From: Prorocentrum cordatum
Lineage: Eukaryota; Sar; Dinophyceae; Prorocentrales; Prorocentraceae
Direction: 5' to 3'
Length of the DNA stretch: 64,000 bases
NCBI GenBank assembly: GCA_963575745.1
Contig: CAUYUJ010015834.1
Span: forward strand, 245,946 to 309,945
In this document: positions 21,401 to 30,530 of the stretch, piece by piece
How positions within the stretch are numbered: position 1 is the stretch's first letter
Layout of the letters: each line of letters opens with the position of its first letter
Translations under genes and position numbers: made by a program
The notes under the pieces: model-generated
Databases searched by the model: none
Seen by the model: the letters and a program-made list of their open reading frames with translations, nothing else
What the model was told of the DNA's origin: nothing

Positions 21401-24022
21401 GACCCAGACGAGGACGCGGCGAAGGCGGCGCAGATCTTCTGCACCAGCGAAGAGGCTCAGGCGGCAGCCCAGTCAGGGCACAAGGTTCGAGCAGACTATG
21501 TGTTTACGGACGGCTCAGGTGGTGCAGGGGAAACGGCCAGGGACCCCCGCCTCAGACGCTGCGGCTGGGCAGTGGTGGCTTTCAGGTTCGACGAACAAGG
21601 ACGTCCACGGGAAGTGGCTGCCTGGTACGGCACAATCAGGGCACCGCACACGGTGCCACGGGCAGAGCTCACCGCCATGAGCAAAGCCATCGGGTACACC
21701 ACGGCGGCGACAGCCAGGGGGCTCAACATAGTCAGCGATTGCAAATACGCCCTGGACGCACTCAAGCAGATCCAGGACCCTGAGGATCTGGACTACAGGA
21801 GCACGAATTACGACCTCTGGCTCCAGACGAAGCAGCAGCTGCAGAACAGCACGGACACCATCATGGGCCACCACATCCCGAGCCACCTGATTGAGCACCC
21901 AGCCGAGCTGGAGAGGTGGAGTGGTCCCACCTGGTGGGTCATAGGAAACGAGATGGCAGACAAGTGCGCAGGCTGGGGGGCGGAGCACGGAGCACTGGAC
22001 CCAGCCATCATCGCGCAGCAGCAGATCAGAGACCAGATCACCATGGCGGTGCAGAACCGGTTGCTGGCCATCAGCATGGCGGTGATGGTGGAGGACCCCA
22101 TCAAGGCCCCTCAGCGTCCCAAGGCCAAGCGGCGAAAGCCGCAGACGGCGAGGGGCAGGGCAGCCCAGCAGGGACACGACCTGCGAAAGCTACATCCGCG
22201 ATGGTGGTGTGCAACGTGTCGCAGTGGCCCAGCCAAAGGACAAAGCATCAGAGACTGGTTGGCAGAGACGGGAAAATGCCTCGGGAAGTACGGCGGCCAC
22301 CAGGACCAGCACGGCAACGTCAGGCTCGACTTCAAGGCGGTGCAGATCGGTACGCAGGTGGTGCACGTCTCCCACAAGACGCAGTACACCCATGGCTGGC
22401 TCTGGTGCGAGAAATGTGGCGGCACCAGCTACCTTGGGGACCACAAGAGCAGGATCGTGGCAGGAGTGGCAAGGAAGCTGGCAAGGCAATGTCAGCCCCC
22501 AACAGCAGCAGGGCGGCGAGTTTTGGAGGGCATGCAGAGGGGCAAACTGCCAAGAGGAGCTAAGCCAGCAGCAGACCCAGCTGATGAGGGTCTCGAAGAG
22601 ATCACCATGCCAGGAGTCTTCAAGCTCGGCCTGAGTAACCACGAGGCGATCGATCTGGACGGGGACAGCTCAGAGGCAGGGGACCCGCAGCCAGCTCCAC
22701 AGCAGCCACCCAGCCATCCGCACTCTGTCGTCCACGCCAGCTGGGGGCTCGTCGACCACATGGAGGGCTACGCGGAACAGTGGATGAACATGGTCGACCA
22801 AGAGGTCTGGGACGATATGGACGACTGGATGGAGCACTGCGTACCGTACCTCCTGGCCATCACCAATGTGGGTGGCAGAACGGACACGCAAGAGCAGACC
22901 AGGGCCGTCACCGTGCAGGAGCTCCAGCAGATCAAGGACTTCTGCGAAGAAGTCTGGCGCAACACGCACCGCACGCGACGGAGGCTCATGACCAGGATGC
23001 TCACCCTCCCGTATGGTACAAGGCAGCAGGCAGCTAGAGTGCACATGGACGCCTTCCAGAATAGAAGGAACAACATCCTAGCGCACAGCATTCCCAGCAG
23101 CGAGCGCAGGCCGCTGCCGAGAACAGCGGAGGCCAGCCGAGAGTGGTCACCAGAGAACCTGGACGATGACGACTCGACCCCAGACAGTGAAGCCCCAGAG
23201 CTGGAGGGTGAGCCGAGCAGCCAGGAGATTGAGACCATGGCGGGACCTGATCAGAGGCACGACGCCAACAGCCTGATGCAGACGGCAGTGCAGGTGGCAG
23301 TAACGCTGACCAAGCCAGTGGGGCCCGACCTGCTGAAGTTCGTGAGCGAAGCCGACGAGGTCGGCCTGCTCCACCCAAGGCTTCGACACAACAAAGGAGA
23401 AGCTGACCAGGACCCCGAGCAGGAGGTGGCGTGGCTCGAGAGGAACAGGCTCGAGCAGCTCATGCAGTCGCTGGCAGGCTGTTGGAGCCAGAAAGAGGGC
23501 GAGCAGGGCTGGCCATCGTGGCAGGCCGCGTGCGTGCCCCATGTGCTGAGGGCGCTGCAGACTGGCGTCTATCAGAGGCTTTTCAGCAAAGAGTCAGGGG
23601 CGAGCCGCCAGCGCAGCCAGCGCCGAGCGGCGGAGGAGATCTGCCGCCTGGCATGGCTCAACAGCGGAGAGGCGCGCAGCCAGATCCAGCAGCAGGACCC
23701 GAAGGAGACAGAGCGGCGCAGAGCAACGGCTGAGCAGATCCTGGGCGTGACTGAACCAGAGGTGAGGAGCCGCAGCCCGCGACCGCAAGCAGCAGGGCGA
23801 GTGCCAGGCAGGGCTCCAGCCAGACAGCCGAGGAGGCCCCAGTGCGGAGAGGGGACAGGCCACCATGGACCCCTGCGCGGCGATGGGGCTAGGCCGAGGA
23901 GGACCCCAGCGTGGCGAGGGGTTAGGCCACAGCCCTGCGCCAGACGGGATGCAGAGGGGTGCCCGTCCCCCACCAGCAGGACGCAGCACCAAGGACATGG
24001 CAGACCTCGACCGCGTCCCTGA
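18464..24022 (+). CDS. LINE A ORF2, second part: RT, RNase H, zinc modules
   Basis: The frame is already coding-like from about 18240; 18464 is its first ATG and not a proven start. In order: an unnamed helical module (residues about 20-115); the RT, with QYLDD at 20171-20182 (residues 570-573); a CARCG..H..C zinc module from residue 918; RNase H with FTDGSG (Asp1016), PRAELTAM, IVSDCKYALD and GNEMADKCAGWG; then two more Cys pairs in WWCATCRSG (about 1247) and WLWCEKCGG (about 1315). Two further copies of the helical module lie at about residues 1435-1530 and 1645-1745. The enzyme would polymerise cDNA and remove RNA template. After about 23750 the frame turns Arg/Pro-rich, and the repeats continue more sensibly in the frame of 23865. 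Confidence 0.85.
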   Translation: MGLPPSDPWNDDQHQREREDYVAMRDDLEYWAAIWMDNLVQFPTDNSNWMQICVPFLETILGGGGNNGMVRLLRRRYQQADLSHIIRDLCERAWRHAEPRRRGFLQGLTREEPTRRHELEMMHWGELANLGRFMREVIGERAPEGAARRQLHDAPGTGSGRSSRREQQVCTHSGRQTQQQINTRRQLAQQLNQPDPGRLNEEGAAKDQQQALLADLKAIAEGALVDPGTISRVAEEVKSMAKLLTKAVKKAYIHWVHDATAGSAKMAHAYTKAAERSHLEDILEHEGQVINHPQQLVDLRKEAWQRRWTRDAQKAERIQEALAKLRQAALAQENALEPISKDIIGSIIQHLKRNAGQGADWWRAPELKAMGAQGLEDFVQCLTSCEQRAAWPWQFYLVLELLLGKKPGIGGERPIGLMPMPYRIWSAARRPIVATWSKAAAGFWDTAVAGSSALRVAMHRLMRAEAATEMGFHAAGVFYDAANFYDNIGLDQLIEKASALQYPLLPLAMAVQMYLAPRAIMAHSLFSDIFEPANSMVAGCGQAVDLTRPLLHGILDAAHRHHIFVVMQQYLDDLALQVEGARRQVIDQIKHVAALVHDGFKRLAIPISVKTAVVASDKDLQAEVASILDSLGTPNKQPGVVRDLGVDTSLGKQLRRPTHASRQAKAKQRVAKLRDLAKTDARGAAKVYSAGAYCQQSWDLPAHGITPTEAKLVRATEAALLTGGHKAGRCTSTILLIQRGMQEAVARAIGDQIKQFWLTVVDHPTELKRYQRGWLLLYAKLGALEPNRRWQQVKGPMAGVIVQLLGLGWIPRRLDSWISPAGDEWAYKPDVIPHFGALLHEVQQSAQQQLWQQAAGHRSGEGLQAGGDLYQLQRHLRRRRRKGQHAEAAMLETIAVAGIWTRERRRAANVNQEGDDACARCGEAIETEEHRYYACPANAEIGHSNDTDLAKKAKDALDQRQDLHFWLRGIPPAAWAAKVDPDEDAAKAAQIFCTSEEAQAAAQSGHKVRADYVFTDGSGGAGETARDPRLRRCGWAVVAFRFDEQGRPREVAAWYGTIRAPHTVPRAELTAMSKAIGYTTAATARGLNIVSDCKYALDALKQIQDPEDLDYRSTNYDLWLQTKQQLQNSTDTIMGHHIPSHLIEHPAELERWSGPTWWVIGNEMADKCAGWGAEHGALDPAIIAQQQIRDQITMAVQNRLLAISMAVMVEDPIKAPQRPKAKRRKPQTARGRAAQQGHDLRKLHPRWWCATCRSGPAKGQSIRDWLAETGKCLGKYGGHQDQHGNVRLDFKAVQIGTQVVHVSHKTQYTHGWLWCEKCGGTSYLGDHKSRIVAGVARKLARQCQPPTAAGRRVLEGMQRGKLPRGAKPAADPADEGLEEITMPGVFKLGLSNHEAIDLDGDSSEAGDPQPAPQQPPSHPHSVVHASWGLVDHMEGYAEQWMNMVDQEVWDDMDDWMEHCVPYLLAITNVGGRTDTQEQTRAVTVQELQQIKDFCEEVWRNTHRTRRRLMTRMLTLPYGTRQQAARVHMDAFQNRRNNILAHSIPSSERRPLPRTAEASREWSPENLDDDDSTPDSEAPELEGEPSSQEIETMAGPDQRHDANSLMQTAVQVAVTLTKPVGPDLLKFVSEADEVGLLHPRLRHNKGEADQDPEQEVAWLERNRLEQLMQSLAGCWSQKEGEQGWPSWQAACVPHVLRALQTGVYQRLFSKESGASRQRSQRRAAEEICRLAWLNSGEARSQIQQQDPKETERRRATAEQILGVTEPEVRSRSPRPQAAGRVPGRAPARQPRRPQCGEGTGHHGPLRGDGARPRRTPAWRGVRPQPCARRDAEGCPSPTSRTQHQGHGRPRPRP

Positions 24023-25669
24023 AGAGGAGAACAGCGAGGATTGCCCCCAGCAGGCCGTAGACAAGCAACGCAGCGATGACAACCACCAGCAGTTCCCAGA
24101 TGTACAGCACAGCATAGGGCACCACCTGGCAGACCGCAGAGGACCCCAGCGTGGCGAGGGGTTAGGCCACGGAGGACCCCAGCGCGGTGAGGGCTTAGAC
24201 CGCAGCACCAAAGGCAAGCAGAGGATCGAGGCGGAGGTCCCTGACGAGCCCAGTGAGCATGACGCGGACGTCTTGACCAACAGTGTGGTAGACAGGACCT
24301 CGCAACTAACAGGGCGGACCCATACCCTGGGAAACCGACAGACTGAACGCGAGGGGGAGGGCTTGGCCCGCGGATACCACGTGAACCGCGAACACAGCGA
24401 GTGGCATAGTCGGGGGACCTCGCCTGAGCCAGTGGGCAGCAGCACCGAGGATGGGGACAGTGCGAGACTCGGCGCTCCCCCGCGTGGCGAGGGGTTAGGC
24501 CACAAACCAGCGCAGCCTGAGAAGGCGGCAGACTACGACGACGCAGACCTGCAGCGGGTTTGGACAAGATCTACGGCGACCCTCCCCAGCGCGGTGAGGG
24601 GTTAGACCGCAAGGCACCCCTGCGTGGCGAGGGGTTAGGCCACGGCAATCCCCTGCGCGGTGAGGGGGTAGACCGCAGGACCAAAGGCAAGCAGAGGCTT
24701 GAGGCGGAAGCCTATGACATGCCCAGTGAGCACAACGCGGACCTTTTGACCAACTGTGTGGTAGACAGGACCTCGCAACTAACAGAGCGGACCCATACCC
24801 TGGGAAACCGACAGACTGAACGCGAGGGGGAGGGCACGGCCCGCGGATACCACGTGAACCGCGAAAACAGAGAGTGGCAAAGTCGGGGGACCTCGCCCGA
24901 GCCAGGGGGCAGCAGCACCGAGGATGGGCACAGTGCGAGACGCGGCGTACCCCCGCGCGGTGAGGGGTTAGACCGCAGCAGGCCCCAGCGTGGCGAGGGG
25001 TTTGGCCACGGAGTACCCCAGCGCGGTGAGGGGATAGACCGCAACGATCCCCAGCGTGGCGAGGGGTTAGGCCACGGAGGACCCCGTAGTGGTGATGGGT
25101 CAGACCGCAGCAGGCCCCTGCGCGGCGAGGGGCTAGGCCACATGGGACCCCAGCGCGGTGAGGGGTTAGACCGCAGAAGGCCCCTGCGTGGCGAGGGGTC
25201 AGGCCACGGAGCACCCCAGCGCGGTGAGGGGTTAGACCGCAGCAGCCCCCAGCGTGGCGAGGGGTTAGGCCACGAGTTTCCCCAGCGCGGTGAGGGGTTA
25301 GACCGCACCGACCCCCAGTGTGGCGAGGGATCAGGCTACGACGGACCCCAGCGCGGTGAGGGGTTAGACCGCAACAGGCCCCTGCGTGGCGAGGGGTTAG
25401 GCCACCACGGAGCACCCCGGCGCGGCGAGGGGCCAGACGCCAGCAGACCCCAGCGTGGCGAGGTGTTAGGCCACGGAGGACCCCTGCGCGGCGAGGGGTT
25501 AGGCCGCAACGCGCCCCAGCGCGGCGAGGGGTTAGGCCACAGCTCTGCGCCAGGCAAGGCGGTCGTGAAGGCCCATGAGTCCAGGGACCAGCAGCCAGGG
25601 CGGCCCCTGGAAGAGCGCAGAGCTGAGGAGCGGCTGCGGCCGTCCATCAGGCTGCTCCTCAAGCTCTGA
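23865..25669 (+). CDS. LINE A ORF2 C-terminal region with 11-residue repeats, frame-broken
   Basis: One frame from 23865 to 24605 carries another PPAGRSTKD acidic module, and a second frame from about 24560 to 25669 carries about twenty 11-residue units of the type RGEGLDRSRPQ / RGEGLGHGGPQ. It ends in EERRAEERLRPSIRLLLKL and a TGA at 25667. The units are 33 bp, so the array keeps its frame. It could be a C-terminal extension of ORF2, a small third ORF, or a structured 3' region that happens to be open. Frame changes between copies argue for weak protein constraint. Confidence 0.4.
23907..25550 (+). repeat. 33-bp hairpin repeat array with covarying stems
   Basis: About 26 copies of a 20-base inverted repeat with a 10-base loop close to GAGGGGTTAG, spaced by about 13 bases (CCCCAGC-type). 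Two stem classes alternate: GTGGC..GCCAC and GCGGT..ACCGC, and a few copies are GCGGC..GCCGC. Arms change together, so pairing is kept. Scattered copies lie at about 23907, 24143, 24175, 24482 and 24590-24670, then a near-continuous array runs from 24955 to 25545. One copy (about 25320) has AGGCTAC as its right arm, which still pairs through a G-T wobble. Confidence 0.9.
24205..24975 (+). repeat. Direct duplication of about 290 bp inside the LINE A 3' region
   Basis: The block starting CCAAAGGCAAGCAGAGG and including CAGGACCTCGCAACTAACAG, GGGAAACCGACAGACTGAAC and CACGTGAACCGCGAA occurs at about 24205-24500 and again at about 24680-24970. The copies differ at many amino-acid-changing sites. 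Each is followed by hairpin units. The duplication increased the copy number of the hairpin array. Confidence 0.85.
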
Positions 25670-25676
25670 GTGGGCG

Positions 25677-25702
25677 GCGGCAGCATTTCTTCAGACTGCC
25701 GC
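25677..25702 (+). other. Terminal hairpin of LINE A
   Basis: GCGGCAG (25677-25683) pairs perfectly with CTGCCGC (25696-25702) across a 12-base loop, 8 bases after the TGA that closes the C-terminal frame. A stem-loop near the 3' end is a common recognition element for LINE reverse transcriptases, so this is a candidate RT-binding site. That role is inference. Confidence 0.5.
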
Positions 25703-25856
25703 TGCTCACGGGGCGACTCCATGAGTCACAGAGTGGCGGCAGTACGACGCCGTGAGATGAGGCCGCTGGCCCACCCCGCCTCGGGCCGTTCTGCCTGCGC
25801 GGAGTGCCGAGACCAGGGGCGCCCACTCACGGGCGGGAGCACGCGGGTTTAAAACT

Positions 25857-25995
25857 CCTCCGCTCCTCCTCCTCCTCCTCCTCCTCCTCCTCCTCCTCCT
25901 CCTCCTCCTCCTCCTCCTCCTCCTCCTCCCCCTCCTCCTCCTCCTCCTCCTCCTCCTCCTCCTCCTCCTCCTCCTCCTCCTCCTCCTCCTCCTCC
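25857..25995 (+). repeat. CTC microsatellite between LINE A and LINE B
   Basis: About 45 units of CTC with a single CCC interruption, ending in CTCCTCCCC. LINE B sequence begins directly after it. The tract may be a simple-sequence tail of LINE A, the insertion target of LINE B, or both. Confidence 0.95.
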
Positions 25996-26254
25996 CCATT
26001 CAGGTGGTTCAGCGAGCGCGGGCCTTTGGGGATCGGCCCGCTTTCCGCGAACCCCCAGACGCCGCTGGCCCTGCCAAGGGCGGCGGTGCACCACCCCGAC
26101 GCCCGGGCGGCGCCAGAGCCGCTCGCGATCGCCCGCGTGGCACCGCAGGCTGCGGAGGAAACGGGCTAGCGCGCGGGCCACCCTGCGCCAGGCCGCTGCG
26201 CGCCAGACGCTGGCTGGGCACCACGGCGAGCACGTCGAGGCGCAGCCCGTGGCC

Positions 26255-27385
26255 ATGCCGCCGCCTGCTGCAGCTGGTGCCGCTGACGCTGCTGGCCGCA
26301 AGGTGCTCCTGGGGCCCAAGGAGCCCCTCTGGCGCTGCCCAGGATGCCGCCAGGAGGGGCTCTGGGCCAACAGAGTGGCGTGCTTCTGCGGGCGCGACGC
26401 CCCTGGCCCCGCGGTGCGCGAGGCCAGGCGGGCCCACCAGGAGGCCTTGGCCAAGCGCGGGTCGGCAGCGCCCAGGGCCCGCTCACAGCCCCGCCAGTTT
26501 GGCCCTCGGCAAGGGGGCGGCAGCGACGCGCCTCGGCCCCAGCGGCCCGAGGCGGGCGTGGCCAACATCACCGCGGCGCTGGAGAAGCTCACGGCAGGCG
26601 GAAGCAGCTGCGCCGCTGGCCTACGCGGCGGACGCGGCGCCCCTCATACAGGCGATGCTGCCCTTCCAGCCCCAGAGCCGCCAGTGGATCCAGCCATCCA
26701 GGAGCTCGAGGGCAAGATCGCCAGCCTGGAGCAGACCATCCCGACGCTGCGCAAAGGTGGCATCAACGTGGGGCAACTCGAGCAGGACCTGGCAAAGCTC
26801 AAGCAGCAGCGTGTGGCCGCGCGAGGGCCGCAGGCGGAGGTCAGCTCGCTGGGCGCCAAGCTTGACCACGCCAAGGCCAAGCGGGTGCAGCTGCAGAACG
26901 AGCTCACCGAGAAGCAGAAGGGCGCCGCCGAGGCAGAGAAGCTCGTCGAGGAGGCGAAGAAGGCAGTGGCCGACCAGGAGGCGGCGATTGCTCAGGCCAC
27001 CGCGAACATCACAGAGCTGGAGGCCAGCCTCAACCAGGCCATGCTGCGGGCCATGCCGCTGGGCCAGCCAGGCCCACCACCCGAGGCCCAACGCGACGCC
27101 GAGCGTTTCTTGGCCATGGCACCTGAAGCAAAGAACCTGGGACCTGATGTATTGGCCATGGTCGCCAAGCTTCTCACCAAGCACCTCATGTGGACCGCTC
27201 CCCAGGGGAAGCCCCCAGACGGCTAGAAGGGTGATGGCGGTGAGAACATCCCGACGCCGATGGACGAGAGCCTTGGCGACACTGATTTTGAAGAAATCTG
27301 CAAAGCGTGCAAATCCGAGGACAGCAAGAGGGCTTTTGAGGACCTGTGCCAGCGCATGGGAATGCGCAAGCGGCAGCGGCTTTAG
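26255..27385 (+). pseudogene. LINE B ORF1 protein: zinc-ribbon, coiled coil, internal TAG
   Basis: The ATG at 26255 is chosen because a CxxC..CxCG zinc site follows at once (WRCPGCRQ and ACFCGRD). From about 26690 to 27060 the protein is heptad-rich (AIQELEGKIASLEQTIPTL; LQNELTEKQKGAAEAEKLVE), so a long coiled coil is expected. A TAG at 27224-27226 follows GKPPDG. The same frame then continues with a plausible acidic/Cys segment (PTPMDESLGDTDFEEICKAC) to a TAG at 27383. Either the stop is a mutation or the protein ends at 27226. Its role as the RNA-binding ORF1p is inferred from position and similarity of layout to LINE A. Confidence 0.7.
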
Positions 27386-29204
27386 CACATGCAGAAACAG
27401 TAGCAACGTCGACGAGGGGACGGATGGCGGCTCGTGTGGGGACGAGCAGCGACATGTTCACCTCAGTTTTGCGACGGCAAATATCACATCTTGGGGCACA
27501 GGGCGCAGCATCCTCCCGCTCGTGTCCGACAGCATCCTTTTCGTGCAGGAGCACAAGCAGCCACAGGGGCGACTCTTGGAGGTCAAACGCACGCTGAAGC
27601 ACGAAGGCTGGGCCATGGCTTGTGCTCCAGCCATCGTTAAGGTGAAGGACTTCCAGGGCGGCGTGGCCGCGCTGGCCAAGAGGTTCATCGACTTCTGGTA
27701 CGACCCGCAGGACCAAGTCCAGTGGCCAGGCAGAGCGTGTGTTGGGTACGCTCGACTGCCAGGGATGGGCGTGGTGGCGCTGTACTCGGTCTACCTCGAG
27801 GTCAACGTGGGGCTCAAGGGCCAGCACCTCGACATCCTCTACAAGCTGCGCGAGCACCAGGCTCGCCGCGGCCTGCCATGGGTCATGGGAGGCGATATGA
27901 ACATGGACCCCGCAGAGCTCGCCAGCTTTGCAGGCTTCCGTGCACCAGGCATCCAGGTGCACGCGCCGACGGACCCGACGTGCCACGGCAGCGGCGGGAC
28001 CCACTACACCAGGGACTACTTCGTGACAGGAGGCCGCGCTGGCCTGGCCATGCAGGTGCCCGTCGCCAACACCTCGCTCGAGCTGCCCACCCACGACGTG
28101 GTCCACATGAGCGTCAGCAAGCGCGCCGAGTGGCCCACAGTGAGGATGCCGCTCAGCACCGCGCACATGCCCACCACGGTGCCTGTGGGACCCCGTCGGG
28201 AGCCGCCCGACTGGACGGCGACGCAGCACGTGCTCGATGAGACCTACCAGCAGTTCGTGGGTCACGACGGACAGCAGGCGCAGACGTTTGCCGACCGCCA
28301 GGCGCAGGTGGACAGGGCCCACGAGGTGTGGCTCGGCACGGCGCGCCAGGACTTCCAGGGCATCGTGGACCGCGACGCCAGGGCCATGCAGCTCTGGGGG
28401 GGCCCCATCCAGTTCAAAGAGGAAGCCCTGCCCGGGATCTGGACCACTAAGGCCAACGGCAAGACCACGCCAGGTCGTGCGCTCACGTGGCTATCTGGGC
28501 AGCTGCGCCAAGCTCGAGGCCTCTTGAACATCTATCTTGATCGCCAAGCTCACCCGGGTGGCTTTGACCAGCGAGGCTGCCCAGGCCGGCGCCTCAGAGG
28601 TGCCATCGCACGCTGCCGTGAAGGGATGCAGCGCTCAGGCAAGTTCGGCGCCGCGTACCACACCCTTGGCGATTGCGACGACTGGTGCCAGATCGTGCAG
28701 GTCGTCTTGGACCGAGTCGGCGATGTTATCAGCGGGGCCGTGGCGAACCCCGAGACCGTCGTCGACCTATCGGTGCTGCCCCTGCACGACAAGGTCCTGC
28801 AGGGGTGGGCAAGTATTGCACGAGCTTGTCAGCAGCAGGATGGAGACGGGCCGCCTGCTGCCATGGGGCTCCCACCAGGGCCCTTGCCGCCGACGCAGGT
28901 CGGCAGGTGGCACTCCCTGCGTGACGACATTCGGGTGTGGACCGCTTTCTGGATCGACAACCTGGCAGGCGAGCAGTACTTGAATAAGGATGACTCCGTA
29001 ACTTGGTGTGAGGCCTCCTTGGAAGAGTTAATGCAGACAGTCAGGCGCTCCTCCATCCGAGAGTGGCTTCCCTCAACGCGCCCAGGGCGCACGCTCGCAC
29101 AGATCCTGGCAGAGGTGTGCGAGGAGGCCTGGGAGTACACCACCCGCGACAGGCGCGAGTTCTTCCGCCAGATCAGCGCAGACTCGAAGCTCAACAATGA
29201 CTAG
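27234..29204 (+). pseudogene. LINE B ORF2, first part: AP-like endonuclease and helical module
   Basis: An ATG at 27234 opens the frame, but protein-like sequence begins only near 27400, where ORF1's own frame ends, so the true start is unclear. Endonuclease motifs: ATANITSWG (about 27476), DSILFVQEHK, VMGGDMNMDPAEL (GDMN at about 27892), TRDYFVTGG and THDVVHMSV with the catalytic-type His. These match the AP-endonuclease-like domain that nicks target DNA. Near 28905-29195 the unnamed helical module of LINE A recurs (RDDIRVWTAFWIDNL; VCEEAWEYTTRDRREFF). A TAG at 29202 stops the frame, which then continues into the repeat-bearing linker. Confidence 0.75.
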
Positions 29205-30530
29205 AGGGCACGAGTGCACGTCAACATGAGCAGCATGCGCGACCAGATCCGCCAGATGTTCAGGAACCTCCTGGGCACCAGGGCGCCACCGTCTTCCTGG
29301 GGACCTCGCCCAGGCAGGGGCCCACCCGAAGAGTACTACGACGACCGAGATCGTCACGGCCTGGGTGGGGAGGGATTCGGCCCCTCGTCGTCACACCACC
29401 CAGGCCACACGGAGGGCGACTTCGGCAACTCCAACAGCAACGGCTACATGTCTGCGGAATGCCTGGAAGCACCTAGCTGGCCAGCGCCCAGCAGCGCGCG
29501 GGAGCTCGGTGACCTTGGAGACCCCGCAGCAGCGCCGAGAAGGTCACCGACCCCTGGGGCCTCCCCGCCAGCGCCCAGCAGCGCGCGGGAGCTCGGTGAC
29601 CTTGGACGCTCCTCAGCAGCACCGAGAAGGTCACCGACCCCTGGGGCCTCCTGGCCAGCGCCCAGCAGCGCGCGGGAGCTCGGCGACCTTGGACGCTCCT
29701 CCGCAGCGCCGAGAAGGTCACCGACCCCTGGGGCCTCCCAGCCAGCTCCCAGCAGCGCGCGGGAGCTCGGTGACCTTGGGCGCTCCTCCGCAGCGCCGAG
29801 AAGGTCACCGACCCCTGGGGCCGCCTGGCCAGCGCCCAGCAGCGCGCGGGAGCTCGGCGACCTTGGAGACGCCGCAGCAGCGCCGAGAAGGTCACCGACC
29901 CCTGGGGCCTCCTGGCAAGTGCCCCAAGGTGCGGCCCCACTCCAGGGGGTGGCCGATGCCCGCACCGCCCCAGCAGCCGCCCGTGGCTTGAGCACTGCCC
30001 TGCTCGCCGATGATGCGCCCACACCCCTCTGCACTTGCGCGGGTGCCGACCCTGCGCAGCCTCTGGACTTGCCGAGAACCAGCGGCCTGAACGACCCCGA
30101 GGCGGACCCGTTTGCAGAGCTAGATGACGAGCTGGACTTTCAGTTGCTCGCCGCGCAGGAGCACGAGCAACTATTGAATGCAACTGGGAATGCGGGAGAA
30201 CCAGCCAGTCCTTGCTGGCAGGCTGGGGACTCCGCAGTCCCGAGTGCGCTCCATCAGGTGGATGGCGGTCGGAGCGAGGCGAGTGCGGCAAGGGCCTCGC
30301 CGACGCCTCCAGCTTCGACACCACCGCCAAGACCTACAGCGCGCACCACCTACTCGGTCCTTGGCGAGATCGAGCTCATCGCGAACATGGCGGAGCGCGT
30401 GGGCAAAGACGTGCTCAGCGGAAGTGTGCATGGCCGACAGGTATAGGGCTGGCGTGAAGTGCTGGCCGAGGACCACCTGCGCGGGGCGCCCATGCTCCAC
30501 AGGTGGACGAAGGACCCAAAGGTGCAGCCG
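29205..30530 (+). pseudogene. LINE B ORF2 linker with 29-residue repeats
   Basis: Same frame as the endonuclease, reopened after the TAG at 29202; the first ATG is at 29226. It holds five 29-residue repeats of the type APSSARELGDLGRSSAAP + RRSPTPGASWP, then an acidic segment EADPFAELDDELDF that recalls the DPFEDEED modules of LINE A. A TAG at 30444 interrupts it, but the frame continues with REVLAEDHLRGAPMLHRWT, a segment that usually precedes the RT in such elements. A frameshift near 30525 then leads into the RT frame. Confidence 0.55.
29480..29915 (+). repeat. 87-bp tandem array with a 10-bp stem per unit
   Basis: Five units begin GCCAGCGCCCAGCAGCGC-like at 29480, 29567, 29654, 29741 and 29828. 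In each, CGGTGACCTT near the start is complementary to AAGGTCACCG near the end across about 30 bases. Two units have CGGCGACCTT, which creates one mismatch. The length is a multiple of three, so the protein frame is kept. The frame encodes Ser/Pro/Ala/Arg-rich sequence. Confidence 0.9.

Larger units (their letters stand above)
14713..25850 (+). mobile_element. LINE A, full-length non-LTR retrotransposon with SL at its 5' end
   Basis: Layout: SL relic; ORF1 (14838-16115); ORF2 (16081 to about 25669), encoding AP-like endonuclease, acidic linker, RT, RNase H, zinc modules and 11-residue repeats; a 7-bp-stem hairpin at 25677; then a CTC tract from 25857. The ORF2 frame breaks near 18240 and again between about 23700 and 24600. 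No target-site duplication was recognised, so the 3' limit is set by the start of the CTC tract. Confidence 0.8.

Noticed and set aside
23572-25415. Long minus-strand open frames over the LINE A 3' region
   Set aside because: They are reverse readings of the 33-bp array; the RT and RNase H motifs are on the plus strand.
23907-25550. CRISPR array
   Set aside because: The context is eukaryotic, the spacers are short and not unique, there are no cas genes, and the repeat lies inside a LINE.
23907-25550. Telomere-like sequence (GGGGTTAGG in the loop)
   Set aside because: The TTAGG word occurs once per 33-bp unit inside a hairpin loop and is not tandem; dinoflagellate telomeres are TTTAGGG tandem arrays.
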